Assembly (NCBI GenBank): GCA_947177635.1
Contig: CAMWVQ010000006.1
Location: 19,296 to 83,295 of the forward strand
Source: an uncultured Porphyromonadaceae bacterium
Lineage (GTDB): Bacteria; Bacteroidota; Bacteroidia; Bacteroidales; Muribaculaceae
Direction: 5' to 3'
DNA length: 64,000 nt
In this document: positions 18,164 to 27,549 of the stretch, one piece after another
Numbering within the stretch: position 1 is the first letter of the stretch
Layout of the letters: each line of letters begins with the position of its first letter
Translations under genes and position numbers: made by a program
The notes under the pieces: model-generated
What the model saw: only the letters and a program-made list of their open reading frames with translations
The model's database searches: none
Told to the model about the DNA's origin: nothing

Positions 18164-20224
18164 ATGGGTAAATTTAACCAAAGGGGCCACGCGGCCGATT
18201 TCATATCTCAGATAGTGGATACACGACTTTTTCGCGTCGTGGCCTTGCAGGCCGCGATGCTGATTCCATTGTCTCTTTTCCCGGGGGAGCCGGTGGAGGA
18301 GATCGACACAGTGTTGCATCTGCAGGAGGTGATGGTCACGGCCCGTCGTCCGGCTGATGACATAATTCCTGCCCAGACATTGTCGGGTGAGCAGCTCAAA
18401 AAACTCAACTCGAACAGCGTTGCTGACGCTCTCCGGTATTTTTCGGGAGTGCAGGTCAAAGATTACGGCGGTGTCGGCGGCATAAAGACGGTAAACATCC
18501 GGTCGATGGGCACCAACCATACCGGAGTTGTCTATGATGGCGTGGAGCTTGGAAACGCACAGAACGGCCAGATTGATCTCGGGCAGTTCTCCCTCGACAA
18601 TATGGAGGAAATCTCGCTGTACAATGGCCAGAAAAGCCGTATATTACAGCCGGCTAAAGATTTCGGTGCGGCGGGCACCATACATATGCGTACCCGCGCG
18701 CCGCGATTCGATGAGGATGAAACCTACCATGCCCGCGCAACTGTAAGGTTCGGCTCGTTTGATCTGATCAACCCCTCGGCCCTTGTCGAGCTGAAGCTTT
18801 CCGACAGGGTCAACGCCCAGTTGAGTGCCGAATGGGTGAACTCCAGCGGAAAATACAGATTCCGTTACCGGCGAGTGAACCCGGCTGGAGAGCTTGCTTA
18901 TGACACGACCGCCGTGAGGCAGAATGGCGACATAAACGCCACGCGCCTTGAACTGAATCTCAATGGAACGCTTGCGCGTGGCTCCTGGCATTTCAAGGCT
19001 TACAATTACAATTCCGAAAGGGGGATACCTGGCGCGATAGTCAATAATGTGTGGCGTCGCGGCGAGAGGGTGTGGGACACGAATTCTTTCGTGCAGGGGC
19101 GATATACGGCTCATTTCGGACGATGGACGATGCTCAACAATGTAAAGTATGCGTTTTACCGCACCCACTATGTCAATGATGACGACAATCAGCTGAAAAT
19201 AGACAACCTTTACAAGCAGAAAGAGTTGTATGTGTCGACGGCTCACGAGTTCGGAATTACGGAATGGTGGGAGGCTTCAGCGAGCTATGATTTTATGTGG
19301 AACGCACTGGTCGCGGACATGTATGGATTTGCCAGGCCTGACAGAATCAGCAATTACCTATCGGTTGCCACGTCGATGGACTTCGGACGTCTGAGAATGC
19401 AGGGGAGTCTGTTGGGGACATTTATCCACGACTCTGTGGACGGCCAGCAGGCTCCGGATGACCAGAAGGTGTTGACACCGGCATTTTTCGCGACTTTCAA
19501 TCCGCTGCGCAGCCGAGAATTCTCCTTAAGGTTCTTCTACAAGAAATCTTTCAGGATGCCGACCTTCAATGACCTTTATTATGCCGATATGGGTAACTCT
19601 AAGCTGACCCCCGAACGGGTGACCCAATACAATTTCGGCCTGGTCTATGACCACTCTTCCCATGGAGTCATTTCTGCGGTCAAGATGACAGCTGACATAT
19701 ATTACAATAAGGTCAAGGACAAAATTGTCGCATACCCTAAGGGACAACAGTTCAGATGGACGATGCTCAACCTTGGGCTGGTGGATATAAAGGGCGTTGA
19801 TGTCAGCGGGTTGATTACGGTAAATCCTCTACCGAAGCTGTTTGTGACGGCCCGTCTGCAATATACCTTCCAGCGGGCGATAGATGTCACCAATCCGGCA
19901 GACAACTATTACCGCGACCAGATTCCGTACATTCCCCGTCATTCGGGATCGGCTGTCATCAATGCCCAGTGGCGCGGATGGGGGCTGAATTACTCCTGGA
20001 TTTATGTGGGGGAAAGGTATAACCAGCAGGAAAACATATTGTACAATCATATGCAGCCCTGGTACACAAGCGATCTTTCGGTAAGCAAGGATTTCCGACT
20101 GGGGCGTGTCTCGCTGCGCGGACTCCTTGAGGTCAACAACCTGCTCAGCCAGGATTATGACGTCATCCTCAATTATCCGATGCCGAAACGCAATTACAGG
20201 GTTACATTAACCGTTGAAATATAA
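18164..20224 (+). CDS. btuB: TonB-dependent cobalamin receptor
   Basis: A 686-residue outer-membrane transporter for corrinoids. The N-terminal hydrophobic segment (about residues 25-42, VVALQAAMLIPLSLF) acts as a signal. A TonB-box-like stretch and plug domain follow (VMVTARRPADDIIPAQTLSG to about 170), then a 22-strand barrel. Assignment to B12 rests on the riboswitch upstream and the BtuG-like gene downstream, whose ATG overlaps this stop. No SusD partner or carboxypeptidase-like N-terminal domain is present, as expected for BtuB. Upstream start choice is uncertain because of the riboswitch. Confidence 0.93.
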   Translation: MGKFNQRGHAADFISQIVDTRLFRVVALQAAMLIPLSLFPGEPVEEIDTVLHLQEVMVTARRPADDIIPAQTLSGEQLKKLNSNSVADALRYFSGVQVKDYGGVGGIKTVNIRSMGTNHTGVVYDGVELGNAQNGQIDLGQFSLDNMEEISLYNGQKSRILQPAKDFGAAGTIHMRTRAPRFDEDETYHARATVRFGSFDLINPSALVELKLSDRVNAQLSAEWVNSSGKYRFRYRRVNPAGELAYDTTAVRQNGDINATRLELNLNGTLARGSWHFKAYNYNSERGIPGAIVNNVWRRGERVWDTNSFVQGRYTAHFGRWTMLNNVKYAFYRTHYVNDDDNQLKIDNLYKQKELYVSTAHEFGITEWWEASASYDFMWNALVADMYGFARPDRISNYLSVATSMDFGRLRMQGSLLGTFIHDSVDGQQAPDDQKVLTPAFFATFNPLRSREFSLRFFYKKSFRMPTFNDLYYADMGNSKLTPERVTQYNFGLVYDHSSHGVISAVKMTADIYYNKVKDKIVAYPKGQQFRWTMLNLGLVDIKGVDVSGLITVNPLPKLFVTARLQYTFQRAIDVTNPADNYYRDQIPYIPRHSGSAVINAQWRGWGLNYSWIYVGERYNQQENILYNHMQPWYTSDLSVSKDFRLGRVSLRGLLEVNNLLSQDYDVILNYPMPKRNYRVTLTVEI

Positions 20225-21384
20225 TGACCAAGATTCAAAAGAACATATTTGTTTATTTTCTGCCACTCCTGTCGTGTGTCACGGGCTGCCGTGAAAATGA
20301 GCTCGTGGTGCCGACGGAGTATGAAGTCATCCCGGAGGTTCCTTCGGCCGACTCAGCCATACAGGGTTTCTATCTTGTGAATGAAGGGAACATGGGCTCG
20401 AACAAATGCAGCCTCGACTATTTCGATTATTCAACAGGGATATATTCCCGCAACATATATGCCGAGCGTAATCCGAATGTGGTGAAAGAGCTGGGCGATG
20501 TCGGCAATGATATCGGCGTGTATGGCTCAAAGCTGTATGTGGTGGTCAACTGTTCACACAAGGTTGAGGTGGTTGACAGCCACAGCGGGGTGAGGATTGG
20601 TCAGGTTGACATTCCCAATTGCCGTTACGTTAGGTTCCACCGAGGAAAAGCGTATGTCAGCAGCTATGTCGGGCCTGTGCAGGTAGGCGTCGACACTCCC
20701 AAGGGGGCCATATATGAAGTCGACACTCTTTCACTCGCCGTTACCGCTAAAGTAACGGTCGGTTATCAGCCGGAGGAGATGGAGATTGTCGGCGATTACA
20801 TGTATGTGGCCAACTCCGGAGGCTACCGAGCTCCGCAATATGACAATACCGTTTCGGTGATTCAGATGAGCGACTTCAAGCAGGTACAGCAGATTCCGGT
20901 TGACATAAACCTCCACCGCGTGAAGAAAGACCGCTATGACAAACTGTGGATAAATTCCCGTGGGGATAACCAGAGCCGTCCGTCGTGTCTGTATGTGCTT
21001 TCCCGCAAATCGGGGGAGAGCCGTCTGTCAATGGAGAGGAAGCTCGACATCCGTTGCTCCAATATGGCGATAAAGGGGGATTCCCTTTATTATTTTGCGA
21101 CAGGGTGGAACGCGTCTGCAGCTGAGAACGAGGTTTCCTACGGCATAATCGATGTCCGTTCGCAGGAGGTGGTGTCGGAGAGTTTCATCACCGATGGCAC
21201 GGACCGGGAAATCACTGTGCCTTATGGTATCGCGGTACATCCCGAGAATGGCGACATCTTTGTCACAGACGCCAAGAATTATGTGTCGTCCGGCACGCTG
21301 TATTGTTTCGACCGCCACGGCCGTAAGAAGTGGAGTGTGCGCACAGGTGATATCCCGTCACAGATATGCTTTTTGCCGAAATAG
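20224..21384 (+). CDS. btuG: Surface cobalamin-binding lipoprotein, BtuG type
   Basis: A 386-residue lipoprotein (lipobox CVTGC, Cys22) with a seven-bladed beta-propeller of the YncE/DUF5074 kind. Repeats include VVVNCSHKVEVVDSHSG and YMYVANSGGY. In Bacteroides, BtuG captures cobalamin with very high affinity and sits as a lid on BtuB. Position immediately after btuB (one-base TAATG overlap) and length fit BtuG. The acidic residues after Cys22 agree with surface export. Binding itself is inferred. Confidence 0.87.
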   Translation: MTKIQKNIFVYFLPLLSCVTGCRENELVVPTEYEVIPEVPSADSAIQGFYLVNEGNMGSNKCSLDYFDYSTGIYSRNIYAERNPNVVKELGDVGNDIGVYGSKLYVVVNCSHKVEVVDSHSGVRIGQVDIPNCRYVRFHRGKAYVSSYVGPVQVGVDTPKGAIYEVDTLSLAVTAKVTVGYQPEEMEIVGDYMYVANSGGYRAPQYDNTVSVIQMSDFKQVQQIPVDINLHRVKKDRYDKLWINSRGDNQSRPSCLYVLSRKSGESRLSMERKLDIRCSNMAIKGDSLYYFATGWNASAAENEVSYGIIDVRSQEVVSESFITDGTDREITVPYGIAVHPENGDIFVTDAKNYVSSGTLYCFDRHGRKKWSVRTGDIPSQICFLPK

Positions 21385-21407
21385 CGAGTTAACTGATAAA
21401 ATGACGT

Positions 21408-22586
21408 ATGAATAAAAAACACGCTGTAAAATTGTTGTATGTAGGGGTTGCGGGATGGCTTTCCGCATGCTCAGATGCCCCCTCTATGCTCAATCTGGGT
21501 ATTGACGACAATTATTATGTATGCCGTATGCAGAAGCTGGAATTGAGTCCGGAGTTTGTCGGCGAATCATACCGGTGGTCGATGGCGTCAGGTGAGCTGT
21601 TGTCAACCGAGAGGGATTACATTTTCCTGGCTGAGAAAGAGGGAGTATATCAACTGGTGCTTGACATCATTGATGATGAGACACCTTTTCATTTCGAATT
21701 CACTGTGACTGTGGTGAAAGAGGAGATTGAATACAGTCCATATATTTCTAAAGTGTATGAATACAAACCCGCGCCGGGGCAGTTCATAAATGTGATGCCA
21801 CAGTATGTTGCCGGAGACAGTTATGCGGATATGCTTAGAAAAGTAGAGGAGTCAGTCGGGGGAACCAATGACATACCGGTGTCGCTTGGTGGATTCGGTG
21901 GGTATATTGTCTTTGGATTTGACCACACGGTAATAAACCGTCCAGGAGAGATGGATTTTGTCGTGCTTGGCAACAGCTACTACGAACTGACGGGGAATGG
22001 CCGAAAGGGAGGGTCGTCGGAACCGGGAATTGTCATGGTCAGCTATGACCGTAATTGCAATGGATTGCCTGACGACGAATGGTATGAACTCGCCGGAAGC
22101 GAGTATCATAATCCCGCAACCTTGCATGGATATTCCATAACATATCATCGTCCAGACCCCGACCGTAAGGTGATAGTGCAAGGAAATCTTTCGGATGTCA
22201 ATTATATAGCGTGGGAGGATTCGGAAGGGACTTCGTCGTTTATGCCGAAAAACATTTTCCACCGCCAGGATTATTATCCGGGCTGGATAGAGGGGGATGT
22301 GCTGACATTTGGAGGCTCGCGTCTGCCCGACAATGGTGTGGATGTCAGCGGCACGGGTACCTACTACGTGTTGTATTGTTATGACTGGGGATATGCCGAC
22401 AGTCATCCGAATGAAAATGTAGAGCTAAACAGCTTCGATATTTCCTGGGCCGTTGACAGGAATGGGTTGCCTGTCGTGTTGCCGGGTGTCGACTTCGTAA
22501 AGGTCTACACCGGAATCAACCAATGCTGCGGATGGATAGGGGAGACCTCCACTGAAATATGCCGGGCGCAGGACCTTCACCTGTGA
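21408..22586 (+). CDS. Corrinoid-locus surface lipoprotein, function unknown
   Basis: A 392-residue lipoprotein (lipobox LSAC, Cys21). Residues about 40-105 form a PKD/Ig-like beta domain (YRWSMASGELLSTERDY). The larger C-terminal domain (about 115-390) has Gly-rich and aromatic strands such as GGFGGYIVFGFDH and DRNCNGLPDDEWYELAG. The latter has the look of a calcium-binding DxNxDGxxD-like loop. It lies 23 bp after btuG under the same riboswitch, so a role in corrinoid capture is likely. I do not recognise it as BtuH or another named component with certainty. Confidence 0.82.
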   Translation: MNKKHAVKLLYVGVAGWLSACSDAPSMLNLGIDDNYYVCRMQKLELSPEFVGESYRWSMASGELLSTERDYIFLAEKEGVYQLVLDIIDDETPFHFEFTVTVVKEEIEYSPYISKVYEYKPAPGQFINVMPQYVAGDSYADMLRKVEESVGGTNDIPVSLGGFGGYIVFGFDHTVINRPGEMDFVVLGNSYYELTGNGRKGGSSEPGIVMVSYDRNCNGLPDDEWYELAGSEYHNPATLHGYSITYHRPDPDRKVIVQGNLSDVNYIAWEDSEGTSSFMPKNIFHRQDYYPGWIEGDVLTFGGSRLPDNGVDVSGTGTYYVLYCYDWGYADSHPNENVELNSFDISWAVDRNGLPVVLPGVDFVKVYTGINQCCGWIGETSTEICRAQDLHL

Positions 22587-22620
22587 TATGACAGACGGCG
22601 AGGCCTGGTCTTGGAAAATA

Positions 22621-22668
22621 AAAGAACATATGTGCCCTGTTATGAAATGGGCATATATGTTCTTTTTT
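22621..22668 (+). terminator. Terminator of the btu operon
   Basis: AAAGAACATATGTGCCC (22621-22637) pairs with the matching arm 22649-22665 with one G-T wobble, followed by TTTTTTT. Confidence 0.85.
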
Positions 22669-22720
22669 TGTGTTGTCGCCTGATGCTTTGTTCTGACGAT
22701 AAATGTTAAGGTGTGTGCTT

Positions 22721-23368
22721 TTAGAAGTATGGGTTTGTCCGCATTTCCTGGGCTATGGTTGTTGACGGGCCGTGGCCGGGATATACAATCGTGGATGGGG
22801 GGAGCGGTATGATTTTCCCGTTGATGCTCGCGATTAGTTGTCCGAAACTGCCGCCGGGAAGGTCGGTGCGGCCGATGCTCCCTTGGAAGAGTACGTCGCC
22901 CGAAATGAGTGCGTTGGCCGCCGGGATGTAATACAGCAGGCTGCCGGGGGAATGGCCCGGGGCGTGGAGTGCTGATATTTTGTTCTCGCCGAGAGTGAGC
23001 GCTTCCCCTTCGTCGATGAAGCTGTCGACTGAAAGGGGTGGCAACTCGACAGGCAGATGGAATCTCCTCGCCTGTTCCGACCTTTGCTTCCCGAGAAACT
23101 CATCATCTTTATGGAGCATGACCGGGGCATTGTAAAGCTTCTTAAGGTGGTCTACGCCAAAGGTGTGGTCTATGTGGGCGTGAGTGAGCAGGATGGCTTT
23201 CAGCTTCAGGTTTTTACCGTTGATGAAGCTGTCGAGCTGTTGTTCTTCTCGGCGGTCTGACATGCCGGGGTCGACCACTGCCGCCTCGCAGGTGTCGGTG
23301 TCCCAGATCAGATAAGTGGTTTCCTGAAATGGATTGAAAACGAATCGTTCGATTTTTACCATTGTCAT
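22721..23368 (-). CDS. MBL-fold metallohydrolase (glyoxalase II-like)
   Basis: A 215-residue metallo-beta-lactamase-fold hydrolase. The metal motif THAHIDHTFG, later metal ligands in HAPGHSPGSL and SGDVLFQGSIGRTDL, and a C-terminal YPGHGPSTT are all present. This is the short glyoxalase-II-like/YcbL type without the usual C-terminal substrate domain. A second in-frame ATG 6 bp in (MVKIERF) is an equally good start. It lies 19 bp after rsmG on the same strand. Confidence 0.92.
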   Translation of the reverse strand: MTMVKIERFVFNPFQETTYLIWDTDTCEAAVVDPGMSDRREEQQLDSFINGKNLKLKAILLTHAHIDHTFGVDHLKKLYNAPVMLHKDDEFLGKQRSEQARRFHLPVELPPLSVDSFIDEGEALTLGENKISALHAPGHSPGSLLYYIPAANALISGDVLFQGSIGRTDLPGGSFGQLIASINGKIIPLPPSTIVYPGHGPSTTIAQEMRTNPYF

Positions 23369-23387
23369 GTCGTTTTGTCAGCCGTAG

Positions 23388-24050
23388 TCAGAGCGGCTTG
23401 TAGATTAGCTTCTTTGTCTCGAAGAATGGTTCTTTGAAAAAGTCGGAGAGGGGAACTTCCAGGGTGTCTCCTTTTGCAGCTTCGACTTCGGAGGTGAGGT
23501 CTCCACCCTTTAAACAAACCAGCCCGTTGGGAAGTTTGTTGCGCGATTTCGACGAAATGTTGCGTTTGGCCAAGGGAGCCAGGGTTTCAAGACGCATCAC
23601 GGCGCGGCTTACAACGAAGTCGAATTTGCGGTGGCATTCGCCGGCGTCGCCATGTTGCAGGGTGACGTTTGAGAGGCCGATAGAGCGGGCGATTTCCTGG
23701 GCGACCTTTATTTTTTTCCCGACACGGTCGATGAGATGAAATCTGCAATTAGGCCACAGGATAGCCAGAGGGATGCCGGGAAAGCCTCCTCCGCAACCGA
23801 AGTCGAGAATCTCGGTGCCGTCGACCGGGGTTATGAATTTGGCGATGGCCAGGCTGTGAAGGACGTGGTGGGGGTAGAGGTTGTCGATGTCTTTGCGGGA
23901 TATGACATTTATCTTCTCGTTCCAGTCTGTGTACAGGGGGCCTAAGCGCTCGAACTGGTCGCGCTGTATGTCGCTCAAATCCGGGAAATACCGGTAGATG
24001 ATTTCTGCCGGCGTGGTTTCAAGGTTGGTGGCTTCTTTTGTGAGTTCCAT
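23388..24050 (-). CDS. rsmG: 16S rRNA (guanine527-N7)-methyltransferase
   Basis: A 220-residue SAM-dependent methyltransferase of the RsmG/GidB family, acting on the small-subunit rRNA. The SAM loop LDFGCGGGFPGIPLAILWP (about residues 78-96) and the basic RNA-binding N-terminal half (WNEKINVISRKD) are diagnostic. The promoter -7 box lies only 5 bp from the ATG, so the mRNA may be leaderless. First gene of the rsmG-MBL pair. Confidence 0.96.
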   Translation of the reverse strand: MELTKEATNLETTPAEIIYRYFPDLSDIQRDQFERLGPLYTDWNEKINVISRKDIDNLYPHHVLHSLAIAKFITPVDGTEILDFGCGGGFPGIPLAILWPNCRFHLIDRVGKKIKVAQEIARSIGLSNVTLQHGDAGECHRKFDFVVSRAVMRLETLAPLAKRNISSKSRNKLPNGLVCLKGGDLTSEVEAAKGDTLEVPLSDFFKEPFFETKKLIYKPL

Positions 24051-24054
24051 GCTG

Positions 24055-24085
24055 CAAATTTAGGATAAAAAGATGTGTCGGCAAA
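24055..24085 (-). promoter_or_regulatory. rsmG promoter abutting the start codon
   Basis: TTTG (24085-24082), 19 bases, TAAATTTG (24062-24055): exact consensus. The -7 box ends 4 bases before the ATG (24050-24048), so the expected start of transcription falls on or next to the A of the ATG. Confidence 0.7.
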
Positions 24086-24099
24086 ACCTTTTGCCTATT

Positions 24100-24131
24100 T
24101 TTGGATATGTCGAAAAAAATTGCCAACTTTG
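24100..24131 (+). promoter_or_regulatory. lpxD operon promoter
   Basis: TTTG (24100-24103), 20 bases, CAACTTTG (24124-24131); one mismatch to TAnnTTTG. Leader to the lpxD ATG is about 125 nt. Confidence 0.6.
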
Positions 24132-24262
24132 CAAATTGTAAAAGAATGCGTGCCAAGGGGCGTTTTGGCTCCTGAGGCCGTCAGGGTAGGGTTATACCCG
24201 TGATGCCACTGCCGGTCTGGAATGCTCAGGCAAACCGGACACGCAAGATATCATACCATAAA

Positions 24263-25288
24263 ATGCAGTTCACAGCAGAGCAAATAGCCGCCATGGTTGG
24301 CGGCACTGTCGAAGGAGACGGCAATGTGGCCGTGTCGACATTCGCCAAAATCGAAGAAGGTCGTCCCGGAGCATTGTCATTCCTTGCCAATCCTAAATAT
24401 GACCATTACATCTATCAGACCGAGTCGTCAGTGGTGTTGGTCAAAAAAGACTTCGTAGCAGAGCATCCGGTGAAGGCCACATTGATAAGGGTCGATGACC
24501 CCTATGCGACAATCGCCCGGTTGCTTGACATCGCTGCCGAAGCCCTTGAGCCTAAATATCAGGGGGTGGAGCAGCCGTGTTATGTGTCTGAGGGGGTGGA
24601 GATTCCCGAGGACGCCTATATAGGAGCATTCGCATATCTGGGCCGCGGCGTCAAGCTGGGTCGCGGTGTGAAGATTTTCCCGCAGGTCTACCTCGGAGAC
24701 AATGTCGAGGTCGGCGACGGGGCTGTTCTGAAACCTGGTGTGAAGGTCTATCACAATTGCCGGATAGGGGAGCGGTGTGTTCTCCATTCGGGATGTGTGG
24801 TCGGTGCTGACGGGTTCGGATTCGCGCCTACCGACGACGGTTACAAGAAGATACCCCAGCTCGGGAATGTTGTCCTGGAGGATGACGTTGAACTCGGGGC
24901 GAACACGACGGTCGACCGCGCGATGATGGGTTCGACAGTCATTGGCCGCGGCACCAAGCTTGACAATCTCGTGCAGATTGCCCACAACTGCCGTGTCGGC
25001 GAGCATACGGTGATGGCGGCGCAGGTCGGCATTGCCGGTTCCACCAAGGTGGGAAGCCGCTGTATGTTCGGCGGCCAGGTCGGTCTGGCCGGCCACATTT
25101 CCGTAGGTGACCGAGTGCAGATCGGAGCCCAGTCTGGAGTGGCGTCAAGCATCCCTTCTGATTCCAGGATGATGGGCTCGCCGGCGGTGGATATGAAGAA
25201 ATATGCCCGCAATGTCGTATATCAGAAGAATCTGGGCGATCTTTTCGACCGGGTGAAACAACTTGAAAATATCACTAAACAAAAATAA
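24263..25288 (+). CDS. lpxD: UDP-3-O-(3-hydroxyacyl)glucosamine N-acyltransferase
   Basis: A 341-residue enzyme of lipid A synthesis (third step). An N-terminal uridine-binding domain ([18 protein letters not shown], about 1-100) precedes the left-handed beta-helix of hexapeptide repeats (about 110-310). The catalytic-histidine region is [21 protein letters not shown] 24263 gives the family start; the frame is open further up to 24200. Its stop overlaps the lpxC-fabZ ATG. Confidence 0.96.
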   Translation: MQFTAEQIAAMVGGTVEGDGNVAVSTFAKIEEGRPGALSFLANPKYDHYIYQTESSVVLVKKDFVAEHPVKATLIRVDDPYATIARLLDIAAEALEPKYQGVEQPCYVSEGVEIPEDAYIGAFAYLGRGVKLGRGVKIFPQVYLGDNVEVGDGAVLKPGVKVYHNCRIGERCVLHSGCVVGADGFGFAPTDDGYKKIPQLGNVVLEDDVELGANTTVDRAMMGSTVIGRGTKLDNLVQIAHNCRVGEHTVMAAQVGIAGSTKVGSRCMFGGQVGLAGHISVGDRVQIGAQSGVASSIPSDSRMMGSPAVDMKKYARNVVYQKNLGDLFDRVKQLENITKQK

Positions 25289-26670
25289 TGAAACAGCTTA
25301 CTCTTAACGGCGAATTCTCCGTAAAGGGGAAAGGCCTTCATACCGGATTGGAAATCGAGGCCACATTCCTGCCCGCTCCTGAAAACCACGGTTACAAGAT
25401 TCAGCGTATCGACCTTGAGGGCGAACCCGTCATTGACGCGCTGGCTGAAAATGTGACCGACACAGACCGCGGCACCGTACTCGCAAGGGGCGATGTCAGG
25501 GTTTCCACGGTTGAACATGCCTTGGCTGCTCTTTATGCCGCCGGTGTCGACAACTGCCTCATCAAGGTTACCGGCCCCGAGATACCCATTCTCGACGGAA
25601 GCGCCCGCCAGTTCAGTGAGGCGATAGAGCGTGTCGGGCTTGTAGAGCAGAGCGCCGACAAGAATTTCTATGTTGTGAAGCGTAAGATCGAGGTGCGTGA
25701 CCCGCAGACCGGCGCGCATCTGACAGTGCTTCCCGACAGCGACTTCTCGGTGGATGTCATGATTTCCTATGACTCACCCGTGCTGGCCAACCAGTTCGCC
25801 CGACTGGAGAATATGTCGGAGTTCAGGCAGGAAATCAGCGGCAGCCGCACTTTTGTGTTCGTGCGTGAGATCGAGCCGCTTCTCAACGCCAACCTCATCA
25901 AGGGCGGCGACCTTGACAACGCGATTGTGATTTATGACAGGGAGATGGCTCAGGAGAAACTCGACCATATCTCTGACCTTATGGGGGTTGAGCACAAGCA
26001 GGTCAATGAGCTTGGCTTCATCAACAACCGTCCGCTTGAATTCGAGAATGAGCCCGCGCGCCACAAGCTGCTCGATGTGCTGGGAGACACAGCCCTCATC
26101 GGGCGTCCGCTCAAGGGACGCATCATCGCTTGCCGTCCCGGCCACAAAATCAACACCACTTTCGCCAAGCAGATACGTAAGGAAATCCAGCGTCAGGAAC
26201 TCCAGGCTCCTTCTTACAACCCCTCGTTGGCTCCGCTGATGGACATCAACGACATCCGCGAGCATCTGCCTCACCGCTATCCCATGCTTCTCGTCGACAA
26301 AATCATCGACAGAGGGGAGACCTATATCGTCGGCGTCAAGAACGTGACCGTCAACGAGCCTTTCTTCCAGGGACATTTCCCCCAGGAGCCGGTGATGCCG
26401 GGTGTGCTGCTGATTGAGGCTATGGCCCAGACCGGCGGCCTGTTGGTGCTCGCCACCATAGAGGATCCCGAGAAATACTCGACCTACTTCATGAAGATTG
26501 ACAATGTCAAATTCCGTCAGAAGGTCGTCCCCGGCGACACCCTGCTGTTCCATGTGTCATTCATGACCCCCTTGCGCCGCGGTTGCGCCCTGATGAAGGG
26601 TGTGGCTTTCGTTGGAGACAAGGTGGTGTGTGAATGTGAATTCATGGCCCAGATAGTAAAGAACAAGTAA
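25288..26670 (+). CDS. lpxC-fabZ: Fused UDP-3-O-acyl-GlcNAc deacetylase / 3-hydroxyacyl-ACP dehydratase
   Basis: A 460-residue bifunctional protein. Residues 1-305 are LpxC, the zinc deacetylase committing step of lipid A: zinc ligands lie in STVEHALAAL and HKLLDVLGD, the general base region in GHKINTTF. Residues about 315-460 are FabZ: LPHRYPMLLVDKI and the active-site GHFPQEPVMPGVLLIEAMAQ. The fusion is typical of Bacteroidetes and links lipid A with fatty acid synthesis. It sits between lpxD and lpxA. Confidence 0.97.
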   Translation: MKQLTLNGEFSVKGKGLHTGLEIEATFLPAPENHGYKIQRIDLEGEPVIDALAENVTDTDRGTVLARGDVRVSTVEHALAALYAAGVDNCLIKVTGPEIPILDGSARQFSEAIERVGLVEQSADKNFYVVKRKIEVRDPQTGAHLTVLPDSDFSVDVMISYDSPVLANQFARLENMSEFRQEISGSRTFVFVREIEPLLNANLIKGGDLDNAIVIYDREMAQEKLDHISDLMGVEHKQVNELGFINNRPLEFENEPARHKLLDVLGDTALIGRPLKGRIIACRPGHKINTTFAKQIRKEIQRQELQAPSYNPSLAPLMDINDIREHLPHRYPMLLVDKIIDRGETYIVGVKNVTVNEPFFQGHFPQEPVMPGVLLIEAMAQTGGLLVLATIEDPEKYSTYFMKIDNVKFRQKVVPGDTLLFHVSFMTPLRRGCALMKGVAFVGDKVVCECEFMAQIVKNK

Positions 26671-26688
26671 CAGCCATAAGCTTCAAGC

Positions 26689-27465
26689 ATGAAACAGCCA
26701 TTTGCCTACATCCATCCTGCGGCTAAAATCCACCCCAGTGTCGTCATCGATCCTTTCGTGACCATCGACCAGAATGTCGAAATCGGGGAAGGCTCGCATA
26801 TCTGCAGCAATGTGACGATTATGGAGGGCGCCAGGATTGGTAAACACTGCAATATATTTCCCGGAGCCGTGATTTCAGGTATTCCCCAGGACCTCAAGTT
26901 CAAGGGGGAGGATACCGTGGCGATTATCGGAGACAACACCACAATCCGTGAATGCGTGACTGTCAACCGAGGCACCGTGGCCAAGGGAAAAACCGTTGTC
27001 GGCAACAATTGCCTCATCATGGCCTATTCCCATGTCGCCCACGACTGTATCGTCGGCAACAATGTCATCATCTCGAACTCGTCGCAGCTTGCGGGAGAGG
27101 TGCAGGTCGATGATTTCGCTGTGATTGGTGGGGGAACGCTGATACATCAGTTCAGCCACCTCGGAACCCATGTGATGATTCAGGGTGGTTCCCGCATCAA
27201 CAAGGACATTCCTCCCTTTGTGAAAGCTGGCCGCGATCCTATCGCCTACACCGGCATCAATTCCATCGGATTGCGTCGACGCAACTTCACCAACGACCAG
27301 ATACGCGAGATTCAGGAGATATACCGTTATCTGTACCTTTCGCGTCTGAATGTGACCGACGCGGTTGACCGTATCGAGGCGGAGCTTCCCGCCACCAAGG
27401 AGCGCGATGAAATCATTGAATTCATCCGCAATTCCAAGCGAGGAATCGTGCGAGGCTATGTCTGA
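26689..27465 (+). CDS. lpxA: UDP-N-acetylglucosamine acyltransferase
   Basis: A 258-residue trimeric left-handed beta-helix enzyme for the first step of lipid A synthesis. Hexapeptide repeats run about residues 8-190 (AKIHPSVVIDPFVTIDQNV). The catalytic histidine is in AYSHVAHDCIVGNN, and the C-terminal helical region has GINSIGLRRRNF. It follows the fusion gene by 18 bp and ends the lpx operon before a strong terminator. Confidence 0.97.
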   Translation: MKQPFAYIHPAAKIHPSVVIDPFVTIDQNVEIGEGSHICSNVTIMEGARIGKHCNIFPGAVISGIPQDLKFKGEDTVAIIGDNTTIRECVTVNRGTVAKGKTVVGNNCLIMAYSHVAHDCIVGNNVIISNSSQLAGEVQVDDFAVIGGGTLIHQFSHLGTHVMIQGGSRINKDIPPFVKAGRDPIAYTGINSIGLRRRNFTNDQIREIQEIYRYLYLSRLNVTDAVDRIEAELPATKERDEIIEFIRNSKRGIVRGYV

Positions 27466-27488
27466 TTGACAAAGCGCTTAAAAGTCTT

Positions 27489-27538
27489 AAAAACGGCCCC
27501 GGAACAGCTCAAAATGGAGCGTTCCGGGGCCGTTTTTA
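27489..27538 (+). terminator. Bidirectional terminator between lpxA and the XRE gene
   Basis: AAAAACGGCCCCGGAAC (27489-27505) pairs with GTTCCGGGGCCGTTTTT (27521-27537), with A and T runs on both sides. It serves the two convergent genes. Confidence 0.88.
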
Positions 27539-27549
27539 TACAGGGTGAA

